Shown here one piece after another: positions 1-5,004 of a DNA stretch of 5,476 nt (the first letter of the stretch is position 1; the number at the start of each line of letters is the position of its first letter). Both the position numbers and the translations under genes were made by a program. The notes below the pieces were generated by a model. The model was not told the DNA's origin. It was given only the letters and a program-made list of their open reading frames with translations, and did not search any database. Origin of the DNA: Helicobacter sp. (GTDB lineage Bacteria > Campylobacterota > Campylobacteria > Campylobacterales > Helicobacteraceae); NCBI RefSeq assembly GCF_014799995.1, contig NZ_JAAVGY010000033.1, positions 1 to 5,476 of the forward strand, given 5' to 3'.

Positions 1-546
1 GCTATCATAGCTTATAGTGTAGGTGATATTTTCTCGCACTTCAATGCTGCTTGCAGCAACTAGGCTAAATTCTCCCTCTCTGACACCATCGCCCAATTTG
101 TCGCCATTGAGAAAATTTAGCTTGCCAAAAAGGCTGAGGTCTGGTTCTTTTGTATCCTTGTTGGTTACCTCTCTTAATGTGTCTAGCGGGTCTTTAAAAG
201 TTGGAGTGGGGGAGGGGGCTTGCTCCTCTTTTGGCTTCATTTCATCTGGCAACTGTCTAAGATTCTGTAAATTTGCCATATTGTTTTTTGCATTTTGTAG
301 CCCGAAGTTTAAAAGCCCACCTAATACCTTGCTCGTTAGGCTTGCCCTAAGTGCGTCCAATGGGTTTTTTGTTGCCTCTGTTTCTTTATTTTCTGAATTG
401 GCTCTTACCCTTTTTTCATTTGTTTCTGCTTCTTTTGCGCTAGATTCTTCATTGTTTTGTCTAATGCGTGGCTTTAGATTATTAAGTGCATTGTTGGTGA
501 AAGGATTATTAAAGCCAAAAGGATTATTTGAAAGTGAAATTGCCAT
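1..546 (-). CDS. Unrecognised Asn/Lys/Glu-rich protein, N-terminal part (runs off left edge)
   Basis: The minus strand is open from an ATG at 546-544 to position 1, giving 182 codons with no stop, so the C-terminus lies outside the window. The start is supported by a strong GGGGAG ribosome site about 8 bases upstream (near 555-561). The protein begins MAISLSNNPFGFNNPFTNN and has a highly charged Glu/Lys segment (about residues 33-58). It then has a hydrophobic patch with LGGLLNFGLQN (about 72-83), a proline-rich linker with APSPTPT near 112-118, and an apparently folded stretch at the right end (LVAASSIEVRENITYTISYD). The motif [N/D]PLD[A/T]LR occurs twice, about 60 residues apart. No signal peptide is seen. 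I do not recognise a family. It is divergent from the next gene, and its base composition looks less AT-rich than its neighbours, so it could be host DNA flanking the element. The plus-strand open frame over the same bases is a shadow. Confidence 0.72.
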   Translation of the reverse strand, partial: MAISLSNNPFGFNNPFTNNALNNLKPRIRQNNEESSAKEAETNEKRVRANSENKETEATKNPLDALRASLTSKVLGGLLNFGLQNAKNNMANLQNLRQLPDEMKPKEEQAPSPTPTFKDPLDTLREVTNKDTKEPDLSLFGKLNFLNGDKLGDGVREGEFSLVAASSIEVRENITYTISYDS

Positions 547-672
547 TTTCTGCTCCCCAAATTTAAATATAATATAATATCGTAAAAATTAGTAAAAACT
601 TAATAGGTTTTTGTTAGAATTTCTAAATAAATTTTCATTGCATTAAGAGCTAGCAGTATTTAATAAAAAAGT

Positions 673-692
673 TTGAAAATTGTAGTTTTCAA
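673..692. repeat. Inverted repeat TTGAAAA-N6-TTTTCAA
   Basis: A perfect 7-bp inverted repeat with a 6-bp spacer (673-679 and 686-692) lies in the divergent intergenic region. Its size and place fit a dimeric repressor operator. In such AT-rich DNA it could also be chance. Confidence 0.4.
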
Positions 693-723
693 TACAAAAT
701 TTAAAATCAATCCCTGTATTCTT

Positions 724-741
724 AAGAATTATTTAATTCTT
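724..741. repeat. Inverted repeat AAGAATT-ATTT-AATTCTT just upstream of the 761 gene
   Basis: A perfect 7-bp inverted repeat with a 4-bp loop ends 20 bp before the TTG start at 761 and 8 bp before its ribosome site. It could be an operator or a weak 5'-leader hairpin. It is all A/T apart from one G-C pair, so stability as RNA is low. Confidence 0.4.
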
Positions 742-760
742 GACTTTATGGGAGAGATAG

Positions 761-1288
761 TTGCAGTTAAATAGCGATTTAAATTTAACTTCTGAAATTA
801 ATTATAAATCAAAAGAAAAATCTAAAGATATTGTAAATTTTAGTTCCTTGTTTAATCAAATTAATCTAATGGATTCCAATGGAACAAGATTTAAGAACAA
901 AAATCGTCTTTTAGAAAATATAGAATCTTTCTGCGAGAAATTGCAAACTTCATTTATCAAAAATTATGTGATTAATGGCAAAACGACTGATTTATATCGC
1001 ATTACCTTATTTAATGTCAGCTCTCATTATGAAAATGGAACATTAGAGGAATTTTCATTTATTAGCTCCAAACATTCCAAAAACCTTTATAGAATCTCAA
1101 AACAAATTGAAAGAAGTAAAAGCAAAATCTGGCTCTCAAGGATTCAACAATTCTACCTCTCCCCTGCTCTTAAAGAATTAAATGGCAAAAACTATCTAGG
1201 CAATCCTTATTTTGAAAACAAACTCATCTGTGAAACCATTAAAGAAAACGAGGTAACAACTAATAATGCTAATAACAAGGAGGAATAG
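761..1288 (+). CDS. Unrecognised 175-aa protein, first gene of a small plus-strand cassette
   Basis: The gene starts at TTG (761), chosen because GGGAGAG (750-756) is correctly spaced upstream. The nearby ATG at 748 is in another frame and hits a stop after eight codons, and the next in-frame Met is at about residue 37. The product is basic, rich in Asn, Lys and Ser, with no signal peptide or membrane segment. Visible pieces are a low-complexity N-terminus (1-40), a central region (45-145) with IESFCEKLQTSFIKNY and ISKQIERSKSKIWLSRIQQF that should be mostly helical, and an Asn/Glu-rich tail. I do not recognise a family. Its stop is two bases before the next start, so the two are almost certainly co-transcribed and translationally coupled. 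An accessory or plasmid-borne regulatory or DNA-associated role would be a guess. The divergent position beside inverted repeats suggests it may be regulated from 547-760. Confidence 0.75.
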   Translation: MQLNSDLNLTSEINYKSKEKSKDIVNFSSLFNQINLMDSNGTRFKNKNRLLENIESFCEKLQTSFIKNYVINGKTTDLYRITLFNVSSHYENGTLEEFSFISSKHSKNLYRISKQIERSKSKIWLSRIQQFYLSPALKELNGKNYLGNPYFENKLICETIKENEVTTNNANNKEE

Positions 1289-1290
1289 CA

Positions 1291-1590
1291 ATGAAACTTT
1301 TAGATAAAGAAAGGAATCTCTTATTAGAGATACGAGAAGTGCAAGATATGTTTTATTTTGATGATTATTTCCGCAATCATCTTTGCAAGAAAAAGCGAAA
1401 AGAGCCGCAAGAGAATCTTATTTCTTTTTGTGAGCAATATCTAAATTCTTTAAATTCTTGCACGACACAAGAAGTGATTTTAGAAGCACAATATCCTCAA
1501 GATTTTATTCTTTTGGAAGGACGCAAAGAGGAAATATACTCATACGATAATAAAAATGGATTGCAACTCAAGCAACCAAATTTATTTTAA
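1291..1590 (+). CDS. Unrecognised 99-aa protein with C-terminal QPNLF
   Basis: ATG at 1291 is preceded by a near-perfect AAGGAGG (1277-1283) at 7-base spacing, inside the end of the upstream gene, so this is an operon partner of the 175-aa gene. The small soluble protein starts MKLLDKERNLLLEIREVQDM and has a probable amphipathic helix at 4-20. It has a basic CKKKRKEP patch at about 32-39 and a second helical stretch (LISFCEQYLNSLNS) at about 43-56. It ends in QLKQPNLF. The last five residues fit the loose Q-x-x-L-F pattern of bacterial sliding-clamp (DnaN) binding peptides, and the extreme C-terminus is a common place for them; this is a hint only. No family was recognised. The next ribosome site begins immediately after its stop. 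Confidence 0.78.
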   Translation: MKLLDKERNLLLEIREVQDMFYFDDYFRNHLCKKKRKEPQENLISFCEQYLNSLNSCTTQEVILEAQYPQDFILLEGRKEEIYSYDNKNGLQLKQPNLF

Positions 1591-1602
1591 AAAAGGAGAA
1601 CA

Positions 1603-1809
1603 ATGAATCTTACAAGAGCCTAATGCTACAATGCCTTTTGCAACAATAGATTATAATAAGGAGAGTGAAAATGGTGAAAATGCAAGAGATACAAGAACCA
1701 ATTCTAAGACGAGTTAGAGGAATTATCGGAAAGAGAATTGCAAGAATCCGAGCAGAGATTAGCAGAAGCAGTGAAATTCAGACAGGAAGCTGAAGCATTG
1801 CGCAATTAA
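1603..1809 (+). pseudogene. Broken small coiled-coil gene with two compensating single-base indels
   Basis: An AAAAGGAGAA ribosome site (1591-1600) directly follows the 99-aa gene and serves ATG 1603, but that frame stops after MNLTRA. Shifting frame at 1619-1622 opens a readable run (NATMPFATIDYNKESENGEN and on) to about 1707. Shifting back at the AA of TCTAAGAC opens a Glu-rich coiled-coil end (ELEELSERELQESEQRL, then FRQEAEALRN) that stops at TAA 1807. One extra base near 1619-1621 and one missing A near 1706 would restore a single protein of about 68 residues, with net frame unchanged. The gene is therefore either recently inactivated or carries sequencing indels. The coil has Leu/Ala spacing typical of a dimerising helix. 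An alternative 40-codon frame from ATG 1671 has a good AAGGAG site but gives an Arg/Ile-rich sequence unlike a folded protein. Function is unknown; it is the third gene of the cassette. Confidence 0.5.
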
Positions 1810-2200
1810 GGCTGACTAATAATTTATCTCCTACCGCTCTTGCTTTCCAACTTTCAAACATTCTTATATTGCTCTGTGAAAAAGGAATCGCATTTGTAAT
1901 ACCTTTTTCAATACCACTCTCTGTAATCTCAAAAAATTCTGCCCTTTTCACACTCTTTGGATTCTTGTTTTTTAACATTTGATAGAAAAAATAACCAATC
2001 GCATATCCCTCTCTGTCTAGGTCTGTTGCGATATAGACTTCTTTTCCCTCTGCTTCTTTTAAGGCTTTAAAGATATTATTCTTTTTTCTCTCATCGGTAA
2101 AGTCAAAGATTGGCTCATAATTATCAAAATCTTTTAAAAAATCTTGCGTCAAACCTTTAAAGTGTCCTGTTATTGATAAGTTTATGGTATAATTCCACTA
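1778..2200 (-). pseudogene. Type IA DNA topoisomerase fragment (partial TOPRIM domain)
   Basis: Type IA topoisomerases relax or decatenate DNA by nicking one strand with an active-site Tyr. Conjugative elements of this group often carry their own copy. Here only about 125 residues are recognisable. SITGHFKGL (about 2155-2176) matches the family's x-T-x-GH-hydrophobic segment. It is followed by VYIATDLDREGYAIGYFF, with the TOPRIM acidic D-x-D of TDLDREG. The end, ESWKARAVGDKL, matches the A-R-x-x-D-K/R-L segment after TOPRIM. Homology appears to break near 1815 and the last residues to the stop at 1778 look foreign. The N-terminal Glu-bearing TOPRIM strand is absent (in-frame stop at 2198-2200), as are the catalytic Tyr and all later domains; the family is usually 600-800 aa. 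TTG 2152 is the only start-like codon and has no ribosome site. It should be inactive. Confidence 0.75.
2188..2193 (+). promoter_or_regulatory. Consensus -10 box TATAAT for the toxin-like cassette
   Basis: A perfect TATAAT, preceded by TGG in an extended-like context, lies at the left end of the cassette. No good -35 is seen, which is normal for Campylobacterota sigma-70 promoters. Transcription would start around 2199-2202, placing the hairpin at 2199-2220 at the very 5' end of the RNA. The box sits at the broken 5' edge of the topoisomerase remnant. Confidence 0.6.
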
Positions 2201-2220
2201 TCCATAAGGCAAAATGGATA
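2199..2220 (+). promoter_or_regulatory. 5'-terminal RNA hairpin TATCCAT-N8-ATGGATA
   Basis: Positions 2199-2205 pair perfectly with 2214-2220, leaving the loop AAGGCAAA (2206-2213). If transcription starts near 2200 this is a 5'-end stem-loop, a feature known to stabilise type I toxin mRNAs. The stem also buries the ATG at 2214 of a possible leader reading frame, with its only AAGG ribosome-site-like sequence exposed in the loop. Confidence 0.5.
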
Positions 2221-2234
2221 AAAGAAATTTGCAA

Positions 2235-2326
2235 CCTTTGGTGTGGTTGAAAGCTCAATTCTCGGTCTGGGAATTGGGCTTTTTTTTGGCTATTGAGTTG
2301 GGTGTGGGGGAGGAACACACCAAAGG
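2235..2326 (+). promoter_or_regulatory. Long-range RNA helix sequestering the Shine-Dalgarno of the 28-aa peptide
   Basis: CCTTTGGTGTG (2235-2245) is exactly complementary to CACACCAAAGG (2316-2326), and two more pairs (TT 2247-2248 with AA 2314-2315) form across a bulged G. The right arm contains most of the AAAGGAG ribosome site (2322-2328) of the ATG at 2335, so the folded RNA would be poorly translated. The terminator-like hairpin at 2249-2283 nests inside this helix, so both can form together. An upstream anti-SD masking a toxin SD is known from AapA-type toxin mRNAs of Helicobacter pylori; assigning that role here is inference. Confidence 0.65.
2249..2287 (+). terminator. Intrinsic terminator inside the leader of the peptide gene
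   Basis: AAGCTCAATTC (2251-2261) pairs with GAATTGGGCTT (2271-2281) with one G-T wobble. The stem extends outward by A2250-T2282 and inward by T-G and C-G pairs to a 5-base loop. It is followed at once by eight T residues (2280-2287). This is a textbook plus-strand rho-independent terminator. Transcription from the 2188 promoter would yield a short RNA of about 85-90 nt, with read-through giving the peptide mRNA. The opposite strand lacks a good T run. Confidence 0.7.
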
Positions 2327-2334
2327 AGTCCAAA

Positions 2335-2421
2335 ATGGAGCTTTTAAGTTTAATCATTGCAGGGATTGCAGTGTTTGTAACGCTTTTTAGAGAGGAGATA
2401 AGAAACCTCCTAAAAAGGTAA
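2335..2421 (+). CDS. 28-aa single-helix membrane peptide, type I toxin-like
   Basis: ATG 2335 has an excellent AAAGGAG site (2322-2328, 6-base gap) and ends at TAA 2419-2421. The peptide starts MELLSLIIAGIAVFVTLF: one uninterrupted hydrophobic helix at residues 3-18, then a short charged amphipathic tail REEIRNLLKR (19-28) ending in two basic residues. Size, one membrane helix and charged C-terminus match type I toxins such as AapA, Fst/Ldr or holin-like peptides, which insert in the inner membrane and depolarise or damage the envelope. I cannot assign a named family. The structured leader, masked ribosome site and small size support a toxin of an antisense-regulated pair. A membrane-anchored regulatory peptide is the alternative. 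Inside the 3' part, AGGAG (about 2395-2399) can pair with CTCCT (2408-2412), and that CTCCT could also compete for the ribosome site. No partner antisense RNA promoter could be fixed confidently. Confidence 0.62.
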   Translation: MELLSLIIAGIAVFVTLFREEIRNLLKR

Positions 2422-2450
2422 ATCTCTACCATTTGCAAATTTACACCGCT

Positions 2451-2477
2451 AAAACTTGCCACTTTAGAGGTGGTTTT
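2451..2477 (+). terminator. Probable terminator after the 28-aa peptide gene
   Basis: CCACTTTAGAGGTGG (2459-2473) folds into a 6-bp stem with a TAG loop and one wobble, followed by TTTT. An upstream AAAAC could extend the stem across a TTG bulge. It lies 30-55 bases after the peptide stop and would end its mRNA. A weaker T run on the other strand might also help stop transcription from the converging virB6 remnant. Confidence 0.45.
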
Positions 2478-2533
2478 ATCCCCCATTACTTCCTTTAACT
2501 GAAATAAAAATAGATTCACTACTTACTTCCTGT

Positions 2534-3145
2534 TTATTTAAAAAAATCAGAAGTAGCACTCGTTTTTCCATTACTTATGCTACCACCACTCTTTTTAAAG
2601 CTGTCATATAATTTCGTAGCAGTTTGTCCCATAGGTAGCATTGATGTAATTCCTCTTCCTAATGCTGCTTTGATTCCCGCTCCTGCTATTAATCCTGCCC
2701 CTCCTGTCATTGCACCTGTTGTAGTTGCAGAACCTACTGCTTTTAGAGGTGCTAATCCCACTGCGTCATCGTTTTGAGTGCCTAAAATTTGATTTACCCA
2801 ACTTGGAACTTTAATTAAAATCATAATCGCAATGATTGCAACTATCATTAAACCTATGGGTTTAAAAAATATGAATGTCAAGCTTGCAATCACTTGCTCT
2901 AATTGTGAAACATTATTTGGTATTAATTCTACTTTCTCTAATGCTACCATAGGAAAATTGCCTATAATCATCGCAATGGGTGCATACATAGAATAAGAGA
3001 GGTAAAGCTTTAGCCAAGAGAAAAAATATCCTCTTAGTTGATTCATCATCAAACAAGGAATTACAATAGGAGCAATAGAAAGAATGATTGTTGCCATAAA
3101 CTTTGTAACAATGCAAATAGAGGTAATGGCGAGAATTAAAATCAT
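2534..3145 (-). pseudogene. virB6: VirB6/TrbL-like T4SS membrane protein, C-terminal part
   Basis: VirB6 is the polytopic inner-membrane core of type IV secretion systems. The 203 residues begin MILILAITSICIVTKFMATI and contain hydrophobic helices at about 2-34, 42-65 and 84-112. They include the family-like run IAPIVIP...RGYFFSWLKLYLSYSMYAP and the sequence VPSWVNQILGTQ after the last helix. A Gly/Ala-rich tail follows (about 130-165), then a Ser/Lys-rich end. Members are usually 300-400 aa, so the N-terminal helices and periplasmic loop (roughly 150 residues) are missing. The ATG overlaps the stop of the upstream gene by 4 bases (ATGA), with a usable GAAAGG site at about 7-base spacing, so the remnant may still be translated. 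Its position after a VirB10-like head rather than in normal VirB order points to a deletion. It is unlikely to work as VirB6. Confidence 0.75.
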
Positions 3146-3588
3146 ATAGCACCTTTCGAAAAGTAGATTTCTTGAGAGCCTCTTTCTGCAAGAATAGAAT
3201 CACGCAGTAAATTATTCATTCTTTGCTGGGAGGTAAGATTTACTTTCTTTTTAGGTGTACCTTGCTCTAATTCCCTTTTTTTAGTTTCTACTTTCTTTTG
3301 GGTTTCTGTGATTTTTCTTTCAAACTCTTCTTCCTTTTTTCTAAATTCCTCTTCTTTATCCATTGTAGATTCAGAATTTTTAATTTCATTATTTTTTTTA
3401 ATTTGTATCACTTGATTGGGATTTGGTTTTTTTCTATAAGTATAATCATCTAGTGGAAATTTGGAATCAAAAAGATAATCCAAACTCTGTTGATGAATCG
3501 CCTTTTGCTCTTTTAAAATATTTTCACTAGGATTAGCTAAAACCAAAAAGGGAGAAAGAGTTAAGGCAATCAATGGAAGTTTTTTCAT
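3142..3588 (-). pseudogene. Probable VirB10/ComB10-like protein, N-terminal part only
   Basis: The 148 residues start MKKLPLIALTLSPFLVLA, an N-terminal anchor or signal sequence. Next comes a polar segment with PLDDYTYRKKPNPNQ (about 46-60), reminiscent of the DYTF-x-x-NPQP stretch early in ComB10. A Glu/Lys coiled coil follows at about 74-110 (MDKEEEFRKKEEEFERKITE), then LTSQQRMNNLLRDSILAERG at 119-138. VirB10 follows VirB9 in most systems, spans both membranes and is about 350-450 aa with a large C-terminal beta-barrel domain. None of that domain is here, and the frame runs straight into the virB6 remnant. The start overlaps the virB9 stop by ATGA, an original operon overlap. VirB10 identity rests on position, anchor and layout rather than a diagnostic motif; a small coiled-coil periplasmic accessory protein is the alternative. 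Confidence 0.5.
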
Positions 3589-4712
3589 TTTACAGCCTTT
3601 TGTTCTTGTTTGTTTGGTTTTACTTTCTCTTCCTCTTTTACTTTTTCAATGCAGACATAGGATTCTCCACTCCATATTGTCCATTTATCGTTTCTACTCT
3701 CCGCAATAACCCAATCGCCAATGACTTTTGTTTCAACGGGTGTATCGTGTTTATCAATGACTGCAAAAATTGCTGGAATCTTGCCATTTTGTTTTTTTTC
3801 GTATTTAAAATATGTGAAAGTATCATCATTAAAGACTTCACTAGGAATTAGCCATTCATTGTATTTTTTGGCTTTTTTGATATAAGAGAAATCCATTTGT
3901 TCCCTCTCCACTTTTATTTCTGCAATCCCCTCTTTAATGACAAAGTATTTTCTAGCTTCCTCTTCCATTTGCTCTTGCGTTAAGATTTTGCTTTCATCAT
4001 CAAGAATCTTTACAAGCAAGTTTGGCAATTCTTTGTTTTTATAGTCAGTAGAATAGAGGAAAAAATTGTGGATTTTTTTATCTTTTGTAAAAATCGTCAA
4101 ATTCGTATCAATACCGATTAAAAAAGGCTTTATACTGATTGCATTGGGCATATTGGGTATTTCTTCTACTTTATATCCACTTTGGTCTCCTAAAATATAA
4201 CTTTCCACTTCGCTTTCAAAAATAATCGTGGTTGCCATTGTGAAGCGTGTGCGTATTTTTTGTGTTTTATTCTCTTCGTAAGGAATTTGTATTGTGTTTT
4301 CAAATCCTGTATATTTTTTCTCTAAAAACTTTTTTTGCACTGCTTTTAAATCTTTGTTTCTTACTGCTTGCTTCATTAAAAGCAACTGCTCTTCAGTGTA
4401 TGCTGGAATCTCTTGTGAATATTGTTGTTCATATTGCATTTGTGGAGTAGCATAATGATTCGTATCTGGATTAGTGTTATGAATGCTTACATTATTGGCA
4501 ATGTATTTATTTTTATCTTCTATGGTAGGCTTTTGTGCAAACAAAGATTCTCCGCTTTGTTGTCTTGTTGCCATTATTCTATCAACTTCTTCTTGTCGCT
4601 CTTGCATAATGTTTTCTATTGTAGTTTGGTTTAAAGCATTTGGGTCGGCAAACAATATGCTTTGGGAAAGTAAGATAGTAAAAATTATGGTTGTGATAGA
4701 TTGTATTTTCAT
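3585..4712 (-). CDS. virB9: VirB9/TrbG/ComB9-like T4SS outer-membrane complex protein, apparently intact
   Basis: VirB9 forms, with VirB7 and the VirB10 C-terminus, the periplasmic and outer-membrane core ring of type IV secretion systems. The 375-aa protein has a signal peptide (about 1-22, ending SILFADP). A Gln/Glu-rich extension (23-135) follows, longer than in classical 260-300 aa VirB9 and like ComB9/CagX relatives. The VirB9 N-domain is at about 140-245, with TRFTMATTIIFESEVESYI, then NAISIKPFLIGIDTNLTIFT and HNFFLYS. The C-domain (about 290-358) has NDDTFTYFKYEK...KIPAIFAVIDKHDTPVETKVIGDWVIAE and ends KWTIWSGESYVCIEKV. These are the F/DD-x-x-F-T-Y, P-A-I-F and basic W-x-x-x-G features of the family. 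A Lys/Glu tail finishes it. The AAGGGG ribosome site overlaps the virB8 stop, with a 10-base gap between the genes. It is the only T4SS gene here of full length. Confidence 0.85.
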   Translation of the reverse strand: MKIQSITTIIFTILLSQSILFADPNALNQTTIENIMQERQEEVDRIMATRQQSGESLFAQKPTIEDKNKYIANNVSIHNTNPDTNHYATPQMQYEQQYSQEIPAYTEEQLLLMKQAVRNKDLKAVQKKFLEKKYTGFENTIQIPYEENKTQKIRTRFTMATTIIFESEVESYILGDQSGYKVEEIPNMPNAISIKPFLIGIDTNLTIFTKDKKIHNFFLYSTDYKNKELPNLLVKILDDESKILTQEQMEEEARKYFVIKEGIAEIKVEREQMDFSYIKKAKKYNEWLIPSEVFNDDTFTYFKYEKKQNGKIPAIFAVIDKHDTPVETKVIGDWVIAESRNDKWTIWSGESYVCIEKVKEEEKVKPNKQEQKAVK

Positions 4713-4722
4713 TTTTTACCCC

Positions 4723-5004
4723 TTATTGCGCAATGACTTTCATTGTTCCGTCTTTTTCAATATTGACTTTGCTTAAGGCATATTCATAGACGATAAATCC
4801 TGTTGGATTTAATGGAATCGCATTTTCCTTAATCTCTTTTGGTTCAAATCCAAATTTCAAAGTAGCCTTGTAGCGTTGATAGCCTGTTTGTAATTCCCCT
4901 TGTCTTTCTTTTGCAATAAATTCTATGGTTGCGACATCTTGACTTAGAATTTGGCTATTAATGATTTCAATCTCTCGGTAGAGATTCTTTGTTTGATTCA
5001 TCAA
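4723..5004 (-). pseudogene. virB8: VirB8 C-terminal fragment
   Basis: VirB8 is an inner-membrane assembly factor with a short cytoplasmic tail, one membrane helix and an NTF2-like periplasmic domain (about 220-250 aa). The 93 codons cover only the last strands of that domain. VATIEFIAKERQGELQTGYQ leads to YKATLKFGFEPKEIKENAI, then LNPTGFIVYEYALSK, matching the family's NPLGF-x-V-x-x-Y ending. The membrane helix and first half of the domain are missing. The ATG pair at 5004-4999 lies in the tail of the truncated primase frame and is probably accidental. The stop TAA is 10 bases before virB9, the normal spacing. Without an anchor it should be nonfunctional. Confidence 0.78.

Larger units (their letters stand above)
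547..760. promoter_or_regulatory. Divergent AT-rich intergenic region with promoter-like and inverted-repeat sequences
   Basis: This 214-bp gap separates the minus-strand gene ending at 546 from the plus-strand gene starting at 761, so it should carry promoters in both directions. TATTAT/TATATT-like -10 sequences for the minus strand lie around 568-582. A TAAAAT box at about 702-707 could serve the plus strand. Campylobacterota promoters often lack a conserved -35, so exact boxes are uncertain. No gene is seen here. Confidence 0.45.
2214..2390 (+). other. Possible leader reading frame (58 codons) overlapping the 28-aa peptide gene
   Basis: ATG 2214 opens a frame to TAG 2388-2390 that begins MDKRNLQPLVWLKAQFSVW and ends CRDCSVCNAF. 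It covers the anti-Shine-Dalgarno, the internal terminator, and the ribosome site and first 18 codons of the peptide at 2335. The ribosome site is weak (AAGG at 2206-2209, 4-base gap). The minus strand is also open here, so an open frame alone is weak evidence. If translated, ribosomes would unfold the helix hiding the downstream ribosome site, much as the Mok leader couples to Hok. It is kept as a candidate regulatory frame, not a confident gene. Confidence 0.25.

Noticed and set aside
23..577. Plus-strand open frame of 184 codons
   Set aside because: It is Ser/Leu/Phe-rich with no ribosome site, and lies opposite a minus-strand frame with a strong ribosome site and more protein-like composition.
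1671..1793. 40-codon plus-strand frame with a good AAGGAG site
   Set aside because: The Arg/Ile/Ser-rich translation is unlike a folded protein, and the other frames together give a coherent coiled-coil product; noted under the pseudogene instead.
2157..2519. Minus-strand open frame of 120 codons over the toxin-like cassette
   Set aside because: It has no convincing ribosome site, the sequence looks random, and it runs through a terminator and a promoter that are clear on the plus strand; treated as a shadow.
2486..2531. Direct repeat TTACTTCCT at 2486-2494 and 2523-2531
   Set aside because: It is only 9 bp in AT-rich DNA; too short to call an attachment site or a target duplication.
2577..2777. 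Plus-strand open frame of 66 codons, Pro/Ala-rich
   Set aside because: It is the antisense shadow of the Gly/Ala-rich tail of the virB6 remnant.
3573..3851. Phe-rich plus-strand frame that looks like a membrane protein
   Set aside because: It is the complement of the Lys/Glu-rich virB9 tail; reversed Lys codons read as Phe, so the apparent hydrophobicity is an artefact.
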